Part shown: positions 51,767 through 61,878 of the stretch, one piece after another
Layout of the letters: the number at the start of each line of letters is the position of its first letter
Numbering within the stretch: the stretch's first letter is position 1
NCBI GenBank assembly: GCA_017512805.1
Contig: JAFWES010000055.1
Coordinates: forward strand, 1 to 62,179
DNA length: 62,179 nt
Origin: Clostridia bacterium
GTDB taxonomy: Bacteria; Bacillota; Clostridia; Christensenellales; Aristaeellaceae
Reading direction: 5' to 3'
The notes under the pieces: generated by a model
What the model was told of the DNA's origin: nothing
Seen by the model: the letters and a program-made list of their open reading frames with translations, nothing else
The model's database searches: none
Made by a program: the position numbers and the translations under genes

Positions 51767-53428
51767 ATGAAAGACAGGACAAAATACATCTTTGTGACGG
51801 GCGGCGTGGTGTCCGGCCTGGGCAAGGGGATCACCGCGGCGTCCCTGGGACGGCTGCTGAAGGCCCGGGGCCTGAAGGTGGCGGCCCAGAAACTGGATCC
51901 CTATATCAACTCGGATCCGGGCACCATGAGCCCCTATCAGCATGGGGAGGTCTATGTCACGGAGGACGGGGCGGAGACGGATCTGGATCTGGGGCATTAT
52001 GAACGCTTTATTGACGAGGATCTGAACCGGTATTCCAACCTGACCACGGGTAAGGTCTATGCCAACGTGATCCAGAAGGAGCGCCAGGGGGGATATCTCG
52101 GTTCCACGGTGCAGACCATCCCGCATATTACCGATGAAATCAAGCATTTTATATATCGGGTCGGCGAGAAGACCGACGCGGACGTGGTGATCACCGAGAT
52201 CGGCGGCACCATCGGCGATATTGAGAGCCAGCCCTTCATCGAAGCGATCCGGCAGGTCGGCCTGGAAGCCGGACGGGAAAATGTCCTGTATATCCATGTG
52301 ACGCTGGTGCCTTACCTGAAGGCCAGCGGCGAACACAAATCCAAACCCACCCAGCACAGCGTCAAGGAGCTGCAGGGCATGGGCGTCAGTCCGAATATCA
52401 TCGTGCTGCGGGCGGATGAGAAGATCACCGACAGGAGCATCTTTTCCAAGATCGCCCATTTTTGCAACGTGAAGGACGACTGCGTGATTGAAAACACCAC
52501 CCTTCCGAACCTGTATGCCGCCCCGCTGATGCTGGAGAAGGCAGGCCTGGCGGCGGTGGTTTGCCGGGAGCTTGGGCTGAAAAGCCCGGCGCCGGACCTG
52601 AAGGACTGGGAAACCCTGGTGGAGCGGGCCGCCCACCAGACGCGGCAGGTCCGGATCGGCCTGGTGGGCAAATATGTACAGCTGCATGACGCCTATCTGT
52701 CCGTGGCGGAAGCGCTGCGCCACGCGGGCTATGCTCAGGATGTGAAGGTGGAGATTGAATGGATCGATTCCGAACAGCTGACGGAGGAAAACGCGGCGGA
52801 AGCGCTGGGGTCGGTGCAGGGGATCATCATTCCCGGCGGCTTCGGCGGCCGGGGCATCGAGGGCATGATCCTGGCAGTGAAGGTCGCCCGGGAACATCAT
52901 CTGCCCTGCTTCGGGATCTGTCTGGGCATGCAGGTGGCCGTCATTGAATTCGCGCGGAACGCGGCCGGTCTGGCCGGGGCAAATTCCAGGGAGTTTGACG
53001 AAGACGCTCCGCATAAGGTGATCGATTTTATGCCGGGACAGAACGATGAAATCGACAAGGGCGGCACCCTCCGGCTGGGCCGGTATCCGTGCGTGCTGCG
53101 GGAGGGTACCGTGATCGCCGGGTGCTATGGCATGACGAAGATCAGCGAACGCCACAGACACCGCTACGAGTTTGCCAATGCATACCGCGAAGAGCTGCAG
53201 CGCGCTGGCCTATGCCTGTCCGGCCTCTCGCCGGACGGCCTGCTTGTGGAAACCGTGGAGCTTCCGGGGGAGGACTTCTTCGTCGGCGTCCAGTTCCATC
53301 CGGAATTCAAAAGCCGCCCCAACAAGCCCCATCCCCTGTTCCTGGGATTCATCGCCGCGGCGCTCCGCTTCGGCGGGCAAGGCCCCTCCGCCCCGCGCAG
53401 CGCCTTCGCTGCCCGCTCCCCTCAATAA
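51767..53428 (+). CDS. pyrG: CTP synthase
   Basis: A 553-residue enzyme forming CTP from UTP, ATP and glutamine. The synthase half starts [17 protein letters not shown], and [12 protein letters not shown] is conserved. The amidotransferase half has its Cys in FGICLGMQ near 383 and FHPEFKSRP near the end. ATG 51767 follows GGAGGAAGAAC. About 18 residues after the normal C terminus ([15 protein letters not shown]) derive from a GC-rich inverted repeat. It overlaps the convergent TtcA-like gene by 7 bases. Confidence 0.96.
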   Translation: MKDRTKYIFVTGGVVSGLGKGITAASLGRLLKARGLKVAAQKLDPYINSDPGTMSPYQHGEVYVTEDGAETDLDLGHYERFIDEDLNRYSNLTTGKVYANVIQKERQGGYLGSTVQTIPHITDEIKHFIYRVGEKTDADVVITEIGGTIGDIESQPFIEAIRQVGLEAGRENVLYIHVTLVPYLKASGEHKSKPTQHSVKELQGMGVSPNIIVLRADEKITDRSIFSKIAHFCNVKDDCVIENTTLPNLYAAPLMLEKAGLAAVVCRELGLKSPAPDLKDWETLVERAAHQTRQVRIGLVGKYVQLHDAYLSVAEALRHAGYAQDVKVEIEWIDSEQLTEENAAEALGSVQGIIIPGGFGGRGIEGMILAVKVAREHHLPCFGICLGMQVAVIEFARNAAGLAGANSREFDEDAPHKVIDFMPGQNDEIDKGGTLRLGRYPCVLREGTVIAGCYGMTKISERHRHRYEFANAYREELQRAGLCLSGLSPDGLLVETVELPGEDFFVGVQFHPEFKSRPNKPHPLFLGFIAAALRFGGQGPSAPRSAFAARSPQ

Positions 53429-54264
53429 TCATCCAGAAAGCTGTGTTCCTCCCCCCGGCGCTTGTATCCCAGCACCGTATCCAGGTTGACGCAGCGGACG
53501 GAATTGAACAGATGGGCCTCTATATCCGGGTTGGTTTCGTGAAGCGTTCGGATCAGCTCCTTGGTTTCCTTCCGCTTGGAAGAGACGGCGGTATCCGGAT
53601 GAGCGACTGCCTCCGTAAAATGGCAGGCGCACTGCAGAAAGCGCAGGTGATGATAATCCCGCCAGGCCAGGATCTCGGATTCCCGGATCAGGGTCATGGG
53701 CCGGATCAACTCCATCCCGGGGAAATTCTTGCTGCGAACTTTGGGCATCATGGTCTGGAACTGGCCGCTCCACATCAGGCCCATGAGGATGGTCTCGATC
53801 ACGTCATCATAGTGATGCCCCAGGGCGATTTTATTGCAGCCTCGGAGCTGGGCCTGCTTATACAGGTGTCCCCGGCGCATTCTGGCGCAAAGGTAGCAGG
53901 GGGACTTGGGGATCTCCTCCACCACGGAAAAGATGTCGGATGCAAAGAACTCCACCGGAATGTTCAGATACGCGGCGTTGCGCTCGATGAGCCTCCGGTT
54001 CTCCGGCGCGTAGCCGGGATCCATCACCAGGAACACCAGCTCAAAGGGAAATTTCCGATGCCGCTGGAGCTCCTGAAACAGCCGGGCCATAAGCATGGAA
54101 TCCTTGCCGCCGGAAATGCAAACGGCCACCCGGTCCCCCGGCTGAAGCAGGTCGTAGGTCCGGATGGCTTTGGTAAAAGGGGTCATAAGGTTTTCCCGAA
54201 AACGACGCACCCGCTGGATCGACTGATCCGGCGGGATTTGCGTCTGTCTGTTATGTTCGTCCAT
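53422..54264 (-). CDS. TtcA/TtuA-family PP-loop tRNA thiolation-like ATPase
   Basis: A 280-residue protein. The PP-loop [13 protein letters not shown] is at about residue 48. [11 protein letters not shown] Cys pair and the motif [14 protein letters not shown] are typical of TtcA relatives, which activate tRNA bases for sulfur transfer. A third Cys lies in FLQCACHF. Specific identity with TtcA itself is not certain, because several clostridial paralogues share this pattern. Confidence 0.82.
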   Translation of the reverse strand: MDEHNRQTQIPPDQSIQRVRRFRENLMTPFTKAIRTYDLLQPGDRVAVCISGGKDSMLMARLFQELQRHRKFPFELVFLVMDPGYAPENRRLIERNAAYLNIPVEFFASDIFSVVEEIPKSPCYLCARMRRGHLYKQAQLRGCNKIALGHHYDDVIETILMGLMWSGQFQTMMPKVRSKNFPGMELIRPMTLIRESEILAWRDYHHLRFLQCACHFTEAVAHPDTAVSSKRKETKELIRTLHETNPDIEAHLFNSVRCVNLDTVLGYKRRGEEHSFLDDY

Positions 54265-54359
54265 CGATTGCCTCTTCTTCTTCAGGTTCAGCTGATTGTT
54301 GAAGCATTTGATTCCGATGTTCCTGTTTCTCCGGAACCGGTCAGGCGGTGGTTCCCGGC

Positions 54360-54926
54360 TTACGCCCGCTTCCGGTTCAGAATCTCGCCCCAGACGAAGC
54401 CCTGAACGATATCGTTCCCGGTGGTTCCCAGGCGGAACGCCGGCTCCGCTTCGCCGCCATCCGCGGCCCCGGCCAGCGCCGTCGACCGGACGGGTTCCAT
54501 GTCGTCATGGCAGGGATCCGTCCCCTCCGGCATGTCCTCACTCAGGCTGCCGGAGGGCACCAGGTCTGGTTCGTCATGGCAGGGATCGTACCCCTCCCCA
54601 TGCTCCACCCTCAGACTGCCGGAGGGCATCCCATCCGGATCCGGCGAACCGGGCACAGAACTCGCGCCCAGCTGCTCCGGGGACATCCCGTTCTGAAAGA
54701 CCCGGAAGGATTCCTCCGCGCTTTTCACCGGAACCGGATCCCGCTCCGGCAGCCAGGGATTTTTCTTTGTTTTCGAGGCGCCCGCCCCGCTCCGGGGGGC
54801 GGGCGTCTTCCGATCAGGGGCAGGGCCGGATTTCCCGGCCTGTTTCTTCTTCGCCGCCTTGATCGTGGAACGGATAATGCTGCCCCAGATGATGAGGATA
54901 AAAAGGGCAGGAAATAGTTCCTCCAT
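54360..54926 (-). CDS. Small membrane-anchored protein with disordered tail
   Basis: 188 residues: one N-terminal helix (ELFPALFILIIWGSII), a Lys-rich stretch, then a Pro/Ser/Gly/Asp-rich tail. The tail has an approximate repeat, PSGSL...GYDPCHDE and PSGSL...GTDPCHDD. ATG 54926 has GAGGTG upstream. It is adjacent to floA and nfeD and perhaps linked to membrane microdomains. No known family recognised. Confidence 0.6.
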   Translation of the reverse strand: MEELFPALFILIIWGSIIRSTIKAAKKKQAGKSGPAPDRKTPAPRSGAGASKTKKNPWLPERDPVPVKSAEESFRVFQNGMSPEQLGASSVPGSPDPDGMPSGSLRVEHGEGYDPCHDEPDLVPSGSLSEDMPEGTDPCHDDMEPVRSTALAGAADGGEAEPAFRLGTTGNDIVQGFVWGEILNRKRA

Positions 54927-54959
54927 GAATCCGGTCACCTCCTCCGGCACAGGTTTTTC

Positions 54960-55955
54960 TTACTTTCCACCCTGGGCAGTCTGGGTCTGGGGCGTGCTGG
55001 CCTTGGCGATGGACTCCCGCATCTCCGTATCGGCGATGGTATTTTTCATGTTGTAATAATCCAGGACGCCCATTTTTCCGTCCCGCAGCGCGGAAGCCAT
55101 TGCCTTGGGCACTTCGGCCTCGGCTTCCACCACCTTGGCCCGCATCTCCTGGACGGAGGCCTTCATTTCCTGCTCCCGGGCCACGGCCATGGCGCGGCGT
55201 TCCTCCGCCTTGGCCTGTGCGATGCGGCGATCCGCCTCCGCCTGGTCCATCTGCAGCTGGGCGCCTACGTTGCGGCCCACATCCACATCAGCGATATCAA
55301 TGGAGAGGATTTCATAGGCCGTGCCAGCGTCCAGACCCTTGCTCAGCACCGTGCGGCTGATCAGGTCGGGATTCTCCAGCACTTCCTTATGGGTTTCCGA
55401 GGAGCCCACGGTGGTCACGATGCCCTCGCCGACCCGGGCGATAACGGTTTCTTCCCCGGCGCCGCCCACCAGGCGCTCAATATTGGTCCGGACGGTCACC
55501 CGGGCCTTGGCCCGCAGCTCGATGCCGTCTTTCGCGATAGCGGCCACCACCGGCGTCTCGATCACCTTGGGGGTGACGCTCATCTGCACCGCCTGGAACA
55601 CGTCCCGGCCCGCCAGGTCGATGGCGCAGGCCTTTTCAAAGGCCATTTCGATGTTGGCCCGCTGGGCGGCGATCAGGGCGTTAATGACCCGGTCCACATT
55701 GCCGCCCGCCAGGAAGTGGGTTTCCAGCTGGCTGATGGTCAGATCCAGCCCGGCCTTCCGAGCTTTGATCAGGGGATATACCAAGCGCTGGGGCTGGATC
55801 CGCCGGATCCGCATCCCCACCAGGGTTCCGATGGAGATATGCACCCCGCTGGCCAGGGAGGAAATCCACAGCCCCATGGGCACGAAGTGCAGGAAGATGG
55901 CCAGGACAATCAGGGCCACCACGATGATAATCGGGAGCATAATGGTTTCAGGCAT
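54960..55955 (-). CDS. floA: Flotillin-like protein FloA (SPFH)
   Basis: A 331-residue membrane-microdomain scaffold. An N-terminal hairpin helix ([20 protein letters not shown]) precedes the SPFH domain ([17 protein letters not shown]...). The Ala/Glu-rich coiled coil ([20 protein letters not shown] onward) and conserved [11 protein letters not shown] follow. The length matches the family. It follows nfeD in the usual nfeD-floA order. Confidence 0.95.
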   Translation of the reverse strand: MPETIMLPIIIVVALIVLAIFLHFVPMGLWISSLASGVHISIGTLVGMRIRRIQPQRLVYPLIKARKAGLDLTISQLETHFLAGGNVDRVINALIAAQRANIEMAFEKACAIDLAGRDVFQAVQMSVTPKVIETPVVAAIAKDGIELRAKARVTVRTNIERLVGGAGEETVIARVGEGIVTTVGSSETHKEVLENPDLISRTVLSKGLDAGTAYEILSIDIADVDVGRNVGAQLQMDQAEADRRIAQAKAEERRAMAVAREQEMKASVQEMRAKVVEAEAEVPKAMASALRDGKMGVLDYYNMKNTIADTEMRESIAKASTPQTQTAQGGK

Positions 55956-56028
55956 AGTCAGAACCTCCTTATTCTACGGTCGTTCAAAAACGCATTCTTG
56001 ATTCCGCCGACGGGGTGATCCGCCCGGG

Positions 56029-56532
56029 TCATGTTTCCGGATCGATCCGGCACACCGTCAGGTGATCGCCCGCCGCTCCGGTGACCTGAACCCGTACTCC
56101 TTTTTCCAGGAACTCACCGCCGCTGGCGGCGTTATACCGCCGGCCTTCCAGCAGGATCTGTCCGCCGGGACGAAGGGGCGTCGCGGTCACGGCTTCCCGC
56201 CCGGTCAGGGCGCGCAGGGCGTCCAGCCGTTGTTCCTCCTCCGGATGCTGGGTATCCCGCAGCACCAGATCGCTCTTGCTGAGCCGGCCCTTCATGGCGC
56301 TGCGGTAAGAGAAATAAACCGTCAGCCCGATCAGGGCCATCACCAGCAGGGTAAACCATACCGCGGCTTCCAGGCCGAAGGCCTGCCAGACGCAGTTCAC
56401 CGCCAGCAGCTCCAGGACGATGCCCAGAATGCCCGCGATGCCGAACCCCGGCATGAAGGCCTCCGCCAGCAGGAGGCCGAAGCCTCCCAGGAAAAAGAGA
56501 ATCAACGGCAGATTCGTACTTAACGCGTTCAC
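56029..56532 (-). CDS. NfeD-family membrane protein
   Basis: A 167-residue protein with three to four helices (LPLILFFLGGFGLLLAEAF...) and a C-terminal OB-fold (LTGREAVTATPLRPGGQILL, VRVQVTGAAGDHLTV). This short NfeD form partners FloA. GTG 56532 follows GGAGGTTTTTCCC. Confidence 0.9.
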   Translation of the reverse strand: MNALSTNLPLILFFLGGFGLLLAEAFMPGFGIAGILGIVLELLAVNCVWQAFGLEAAVWFTLLVMALIGLTVYFSYRSAMKGRLSKSDLVLRDTQHPEEEQRLDALRALTGREAVTATPLRPGGQILLEGRRYNAASGGEFLEKGVRVQVTGAAGDHLTVCRIDPET

Positions 56533-56635
56533 GGGAAAAACCTCCTTTCCGTTTCGCTTTTTGGTCATTATATCAGGGAATCCTCCGGGTGTACAGAGAC
56601 GCATTTCGCAAAATAGCGCGGGTTATTTTTCGAAT

Positions 56636-58015
56636 CTAAAACAAAACACTCATGGCCTGCAGCACGGTATCCACCCCGATGAGCTTCACGCCCTCCGGGG
56701 GATTCTTGATCCTCCGGGCGTTCTCCTTTGGAACAACGAGGGTGGTAAAGCCCAGCCGGGCGCACTCCGCCACCCGCCGCTCGCATTGGGGCACGGTCCG
56801 TACCTCTCCCGCCAGGCCCACTTCCCCCATCACCGCCACCTCGGCCCCCACCGCCTGATCCTTCAGGCTGGACACCACCGCGACGCACAGGGCCAGATCC
56901 GCCGCGGGCTCGCTCAGCTCCAGCCCCCCGGCCACGTTGATATAGACATCCTGATTATAGCTTTTCTGATTCGCCCGCTTTTCCAGGACCGCCAGCAGCA
57001 TGGCGATCCGTCCGGCATCGGCCCCATTCACCGTCCGCCGGGGGGAGTTCAGATAGCTCATGCTGGTCAGGGCCTGCACATCGCACAGCAGGGGGCGGCT
57101 TCCCTCCAGCCCGCAGAACACGGCGCTGCCGCTTGCCCCCTTGGCCCGATGGCTCAGCAGCTCCTCGCTGGGGTTCAGCACCGGCTGCATTCCCTTGCCG
57201 GTCATGCGGAAGACCCCCAGCTCATTGACGGAACCGAACCGGTTCTTCACCGCCCGCAGCAGCCGGTAATCCTGCTGCCTGTCCCCTTCGAAGTAAAGCA
57301 CCACGTCCACCATATGCTCCAGCATCCGGGGGCCTGCGATGGCCCCTTCCTTGGTGACATGGCCCACAACGAACATCGCCGTTCCCGATTCCTTGCACAG
57401 GCGCATCAGCAGGCTGGTGCTTTCCCGGATCTGGGACACGGATCCGGGGGCGGATGCCATCTCCGGCCGGTACATGGTCTGAATGGAGTCCACCACCGCT
57501 ACCTCCGGCTGCAGCTCACGCAGACGGGTTTCCACCGCGTCCAGGGCGTTTTCCGCCAGCACGTATAGCCCAGGAGGATCGATCTCCAGCCGCCGGGCCC
57601 GAAGCTTGATCTGCCGGGCGCTTTCCTCCCCGGAGATGTAGAGCACCCTTTTTCCCTCCGCCGCCAGGTTGGCGCAGACCTGCAGCAGGAGGGTGCTCTT
57701 GCCGATACCCGGGTCCCCGCCGATGAGCATGAGACCCCCCTCCACGATGCCGCCCCCCAGCACCCGGTCCAGCTCGGAGATGCCCGTAGGATTCCGCAGG
57801 GACGTATCCTCCGGAATATCCTTCAGCAGCAGCGGCGCCGCGCCCGTCCCCGGCCGCTGGTTCGCCGCCAGCTTTGGCGCGGCGCTTTTCTCCGGCGCAG
57901 CGGGGATACTCTCCTCCAGCGCGTTCCACGCTCCGCACCCGGGGCACCGCCCCACCCACCGGGGGCTTTCGTAGCCGCAGGCGGTACAGGCATATACGGA
58001 TCTGACCTTTGCCAT
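56636..58015 (-). CDS. radA: DNA repair protein RadA/Sms
   Basis: A 459-residue branched-DNA helicase of recombination and repair. The N-terminal zinc finger is CTACGYESPRWVGRCPGCG, Walker A is GGDPGIGKSTLLLQ, and the RadA-specific KNRFGSVNELGVF is followed by a Lon-like C-terminal domain (residues 290-459). ATG 58015 follows GGAGGAGGG. A LexA-type box lies 50 bases upstream. Confidence 0.96.
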   Translation of the reverse strand: MAKVRSVYACTACGYESPRWVGRCPGCGAWNALEESIPAAPEKSAAPKLAANQRPGTGAAPLLLKDIPEDTSLRNPTGISELDRVLGGGIVEGGLMLIGGDPGIGKSTLLLQVCANLAAEGKRVLYISGEESARQIKLRARRLEIDPPGLYVLAENALDAVETRLRELQPEVAVVDSIQTMYRPEMASAPGSVSQIRESTSLLMRLCKESGTAMFVVGHVTKEGAIAGPRMLEHMVDVVLYFEGDRQQDYRLLRAVKNRFGSVNELGVFRMTGKGMQPVLNPSEELLSHRAKGASGSAVFCGLEGSRPLLCDVQALTSMSYLNSPRRTVNGADAGRIAMLLAVLEKRANQKSYNQDVYINVAGGLELSEPAADLALCVAVVSSLKDQAVGAEVAVMGEVGLAGEVRTVPQCERRVAECARLGFTTLVVPKENARRIKNPPEGVKLIGVDTVLQAMSVLF

Positions 58016-58065
58016 GATCCCTCCTCCTCGCTAAAACATGTTACGTTTCTGGCTTTCTCCTCTGT

Positions 58066-58077
58066 GAACGTCCGTTC
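58066..58077 (-). promoter_or_regulatory. LexA/SOS-box candidate upstream of radA
   Basis: GAACGTCCGTTC has the GAAC-N4-GTTC core of Gram-positive LexA operators. It lies between the radA start and its presumed promoter. Confidence 0.5.
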
Positions 58078-58164
58078 ATATCTGTCATTTTATGCCGGAT
58101 GACGATTTTGCAGCCACGCCCCCATAGACGCCGTAGAAAAAACAGGGCTCCCCTCTCAAACCTG

Positions 58165-58971
58165 TTATTTCCCCACCGGCCGAAGCTGATAGGGATCCGT
58201 TTTTGTGCCGCTGCCTCCGGCGATTTCCACCTTCGAGGGATCCAGATGGATCGCGGGGCGGGCTCCTTCGTTCACGGTAATGCAGGCAATATGTCCGATG
58301 CTTCCGTCCTGTTTGACACAGCGCGTATGATTCTTCTGTTTCTTCGCCGTGTCCTTCAGCCAATAGCAGGTATGCATCCCCATGGCCACCCGGTACACAA
58401 ATACATCCGTCACCCGAATGGCGTACTCCGTTGCCCAGGCTTTGCGGGCGGTGTTTCTGGTATTCTTTCCCAGCCCCCAGGCCCGGTTATTCAGCTCGTC
58501 AGTGGTCAGAAGCGTCACCAGCGTACCGTCCTCATGGACGCGGAGGGCGCCCTGCTCCTCCGGCGAAAAAGCATCCGCCAGGAACTCGGTATTCAGATAC
58601 TTCCCCAGCTGTGTCTCCGGGAAAAACCCCTTTATCTCTACATATTCCTTCATGCTGGGATGCATGGCCATGGCGAAAAGCACATATTCGCTCAGCAAAA
58701 ACACCTGCTCCTCATCCCCGGTCAGCACCCGCCAGAGAACGGGAGTGGAATCCACTTCCGGCGGGTTGTCCAGCAGCTTGTGCCGGCTCCAGGTCCAGGC
58801 CATCTCCTGGGGATCCCCGCCATCGATCCACTGGGGATAATTCCCAAAGGTGACATAGGTATATCCCGTGTCTGCGCTGTATCCCGGCAGAGATACCTCC
58901 CCCAGGGCCGGTATCGCCGCCATCAGCAGGATGAGGGCCAGAATTCCCGCAAGACCTCTCTTTTTTATCAT
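58165..58971 (-). CDS. Secreted DUF6273-like protein
   Basis: A 268-residue protein with a signal peptide (MIKKRGLAGILALILLMAAIPALG). The mature part reads YTYVTFGNYPQW, PVLWRVLTGDEEQVFLLSEY and ends in NEGARPAIHLDPSKV...GSGTKTDPYQL. This is the pattern of the surface/secreted clostridial DUF6273 family, whose function is not established. Confidence 0.7.
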   Translation of the reverse strand: MIKKRGLAGILALILLMAAIPALGEVSLPGYSADTGYTYVTFGNYPQWIDGGDPQEMAWTWSRHKLLDNPPEVDSTPVLWRVLTGDEEQVFLLSEYVLFAMAMHPSMKEYVEIKGFFPETQLGKYLNTEFLADAFSPEEQGALRVHEDGTLVTLLTTDELNNRAWGLGKNTRNTARKAWATEYAIRVTDVFVYRVAMGMHTCYWLKDTAKKQKNHTRCVKQDGSIGHIACITVNEGARPAIHLDPSKVEIAGGSGTKTDPYQLRPVGK

Positions 58972-59088
58972 CTGTATTCACCCCCGCCGCATATTCGTCG
59001 CACGCCCATCATAGAACCCGACCCCTTTTCTGTCAAGATACGGAGTATTCTCTGCGGCTTGGTTTTTATGCCAAACCGCAACTTTTTC

Positions 59089-59117
59089 TTGCCTTATCCG
59101 GGCTTTTCTCGTATACT
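59089..59117 (+). promoter_or_regulatory. fbp promoter
   Basis: TTGCCT (59089-59094), a 17-base spacer and TATACT (59112-59117), 35 bases before the start. Just upstream lies the inverted repeat GGTTT-N6-AAACC (59061-59076), a possible operator. Confidence 0.6.
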
Positions 59118-59152
59118 TTTCTCCATGAATGAAACGTAAAAGGAGAATCTCC

Positions 59153-61087
59153 ATGCCTGAACAAAGTTCCCAGGACGCCCTTTCCCCGGAAAAGCGGAAA
59201 TACCTCCAGCTGCTTTCGGAGCAGTTTTCCTCCCCGGAAAACCTGATTACAGAGATCACCCGGCTCAGCGCCCAGCTGAACCTGCCCCGTGGGACAGAGC
59301 ATTTCATGAGCGATATTCATGGGGAATTCGAGGCCTTTACCCATATCATGAACAACTGCTCCGGCGTCATCCGGGAGAAGGTCAATGTCTGGCTGGGGGA
59401 TCGGCTCACCCGCCGGGAGGCGGACGCCCTCTGCACCCTGATCTACTATCCGGAGACGATCCTTCGGCACCGCAGGGAGGAGGGGAGTCTGACTCCGGAA
59501 TGGATCCGCCTGCAGTCGGAAAACATGGTGTACCTGGCCCGGATGCTCTCCTCCAAATATACCCGCAAAACGGTGCGCTCCCGGATGCCCGCGGAGTGGG
59601 CCTTCCTGCTGGATGAGCTGATGCACTATCAGAACGACGAGGGGGAAGCGGTCGCGGAGCAGAACGAGAACCGCCGCCGGTATCACGAGACCATCCTCAA
59701 TTCCCTGATCGAAAGCGGGGGCGGGGACGGGTTCATGACCGCCCTGGCCCAGCTGATCAAAAACCTTGCGGTGGACCGGCTCCACGTGGTGGGGGATATC
59801 TACGACCGCGGGCCCCGGGCGGACAGCGTCATGGACATCCTGATGGCGCATCATGACGTGGACATCGAATGGGGGAACCATGACATTCTGTGGATGGGCG
59901 CCGCCGCGGGCAGCGAGGTCTGTATCGCCGGGGCCGTCCGCAACTGTCTGGCTTATCATAACACGGATATCCTGGAGCGGGGATATGGCATCCCGCTGCG
60001 CCTGCTGTCGGACTACGCCGGCCGGGTGTATCCGGGTATGCCCCTGGACCGGGCTATGCTGCATACGGTGACCCTGCTGATGTTCAAACTGGAAGGGCAA
60101 GTCATCCTGCGGAATCCCGATTTCGGGATGGAGGACCGGCTGCTGCTGCACCGGATTGACCGGGAGAAAAACGAAATAACCCTGGAGGGGCGGACCTGGA
60201 AGGTAAAGCCCCTGCCCCTGCAGACGGTGAATCCGGAGGACGCCTACGCCCTGACAGAGGAGGAAGCGGCCCTGATGAACCGCCTCCGCCACACCTTTAC
60301 CCACAGCGGGCGCCTGCAGGAGCATGCCCGCTTCCTGTACCGCAGCGGCAGCATGTACCGATCCTGTAACGGGAATCTGCTGTACCACGGCTGCGTCCCC
60401 CTGGACGAAAACGGTTCCTTCCTGCAAAAGAAACTGGGGGAAAAGATCCTGGAAGGCAGGGGACTGATGGATTACGCGGACGGGATGGCCCGGCGGGCCT
60501 TTTTCAGCCGGAACCGGGAAGCCCTGGATTTCATGTGGTATCTGTGGGGAGGCGCCGATTCCCCGGTCTGCGGCCGTCAGCTGAAAACCTTCGCCCGCTA
60601 CTTCATTCCGGACGAGGACGCCTGGCAGGAGCCCCGGAACGCCTACTACGTTCATTACAATCACGAAGAAACCTGCCGTCGGATCCTGGAAGCCTTCGGG
60701 CTGACAGGGGAGGGGTGCCGGATCATCAACGGGCATACGCCCATCCGCGTCACCCACGGCGAAAGCCCCCTGAAGGCCGGGGGCCGGCTGATCGTGATCG
60801 ACGGAGGCTTCTGCCGGGCATACCAGAAGACCACCGGGATCGCCGGCTATACCCTTATCGCCAACAGTCACTGCATGCGGCTCATGTCCCATCAGCCTTT
60901 TACCAGCCTGAAGGATGCCTGGGAAACCGGGCGGGATATCCACTCCCAGTCCTTCCAGTTTGCCGCCTATCCCGCCCAGATGTACGTCCGCGATACGGAC
61001 AGCGGCCAGCAGCTGTCAGAGCGGGTATCCGATCTGAAGGCGCTGCTGGCCGCCATCGGCAGGGGTGAAATCAGCCTGGAGCAGTAA
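59153..61087 (+). CDS. fbp: Fructose-1,6-bisphosphatase class III
   Basis: A 644-residue gluconeogenic phosphatase of the Firmicute-specific class III, a calcineurin-like metallophosphatase. Metal motifs: MSDIHGEF near residue 50, VVGDIYDRGPRAD near 215 and EWGNHDILW near 243, with later His in INGHTPIRV. ATG 59153 is chosen for AAAGGAGAATCTCC. Normal length (about 640-670). Confidence 0.96.
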   Translation: MPEQSSQDALSPEKRKYLQLLSEQFSSPENLITEITRLSAQLNLPRGTEHFMSDIHGEFEAFTHIMNNCSGVIREKVNVWLGDRLTRREADALCTLIYYPETILRHRREEGSLTPEWIRLQSENMVYLARMLSSKYTRKTVRSRMPAEWAFLLDELMHYQNDEGEAVAEQNENRRRYHETILNSLIESGGGDGFMTALAQLIKNLAVDRLHVVGDIYDRGPRADSVMDILMAHHDVDIEWGNHDILWMGAAAGSEVCIAGAVRNCLAYHNTDILERGYGIPLRLLSDYAGRVYPGMPLDRAMLHTVTLLMFKLEGQVILRNPDFGMEDRLLLHRIDREKNEITLEGRTWKVKPLPLQTVNPEDAYALTEEEAALMNRLRHTFTHSGRLQEHARFLYRSGSMYRSCNGNLLYHGCVPLDENGSFLQKKLGEKILEGRGLMDYADGMARRAFFSRNREALDFMWYLWGGADSPVCGRQLKTFARYFIPDEDAWQEPRNAYYVHYNHEETCRRILEAFGLTGEGCRIINGHTPIRVTHGESPLKAGGRLIVIDGGFCRAYQKTTGIAGYTLIANSHCMRLMSHQPFTSLKDAWETGRDIHSQSFQFAAYPAQMYVRDTDSGQQLSERVSDLKALLAAIGRGEISLEQ

Positions 61088-61105
61088 GGCGCGGTTCCGC
61101 CGTGT

Positions 61106-61834
61106 TTACGTTCCGGTTCTCATCAGCTTCATGACCCGGGGGGCCACGAAGGGCGCCAACACCAGGCAGATCAGGGCATCCGGGCCCAGATAGGTGAAAT
61201 TATACACCAGGCTGGCCCAGGGCGCGGTGTCCCAGAGCACGATACCGGACAGGGTGGCAAAGCAAAGCCGGCCCAGAATGGCGATGATCATGGCCGCATA
61301 CAGTCCCCATTTCTTCCCTTTCCAGACATCGGCCAGCCCCGCCAGCCCCAGCGCCGCGAAGGCCAGCAGATAATCCAGCGCAAACATCAGGAGGGAGAAG
61401 GTCTCTCCTCCCTGGAAGAACTGCAGTACACCGTAAGCCAGACCCGTCAGCAGGCCGGGCCCAAGGCCGTATGCCGCGGCGAAAAGCATCAGGGGCAGCA
61501 TGCTGGCCGGGGTAATGGAGCCGCCGCTGGGCATCCGGTACAGCCTGGCGCAGGACAGCACGAAGGACAGGGCCATGCTCAGGGCTCCAAAGGACACCAT
61601 CCGGGCGTTCCATTTTTTCCCGGATTTGCTGACCGCCAGCAGGATGGCCCCCAGGGCCACCAGCACCAGTACCGCAATCCAGACGATGGACGGCGTTTCA
61701 ACGAACTTTTTCGTAAACTGATACCACCAGCCCGACGGCGCGGCCGCCGCCGTTTCCGCGACGGTTTCCTCGGCTTCTTCCACCGCCTCCGCCGCTTCCT
61801 CCGCCAACATGCCGGATAAGAACAGATCCAACAT
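61106..61834 (-). CDS. thiT: ThiT-like thiamine transporter S component
   Basis: A 242-residue membrane protein. The C-terminal 165 residues match the six-helix ECF S component for thiamine (GLGPGLLTGLAYGVLQFF, LDYLLAFAALGLAGL, LSGIVLWDTAPW). An unusual N-terminal 75 residues add an acidic, Glu/Ala-rich stretch and one extra helix (TPSIVWIAVLVLVALGAILL). ATG 61834 follows GAAGGAGGAAAA. EcfA/EcfT are presumed to be encoded elsewhere. Confidence 0.85.
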   Translation of the reverse strand: MLDLFLSGMLAEEAAEAVEEAEETVAETAAAAPSGWWYQFTKKFVETPSIVWIAVLVLVALGAILLAVSKSGKKWNARMVSFGALSMALSFVLSCARLYRMPSGGSITPASMLPLMLFAAAYGLGPGLLTGLAYGVLQFFQGGETFSLLMFALDYLLAFAALGLAGLADVWKGKKWGLYAAMIIAILGRLCFATLSGIVLWDTAPWASLVYNFTYLGPDALICLVLAPFVAPRVMKLMRTGT

Positions 61835-61850
61835 TTTTCCTCCTTCTGCG

Positions 61851-61878
61851 CATAAAAAAACCCGCGATTGCTCGCGGG
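61851..61878 (-). terminator. Intrinsic terminator just upstream of thiT
   Basis: On the minus strand CCCGCGA-GCAA-TCGCGGG is followed by seven T residues. It ends only about 7 bases before the thiT ribosome site. It either ends an upstream transcript or attenuates thiT. Confidence 0.8.
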
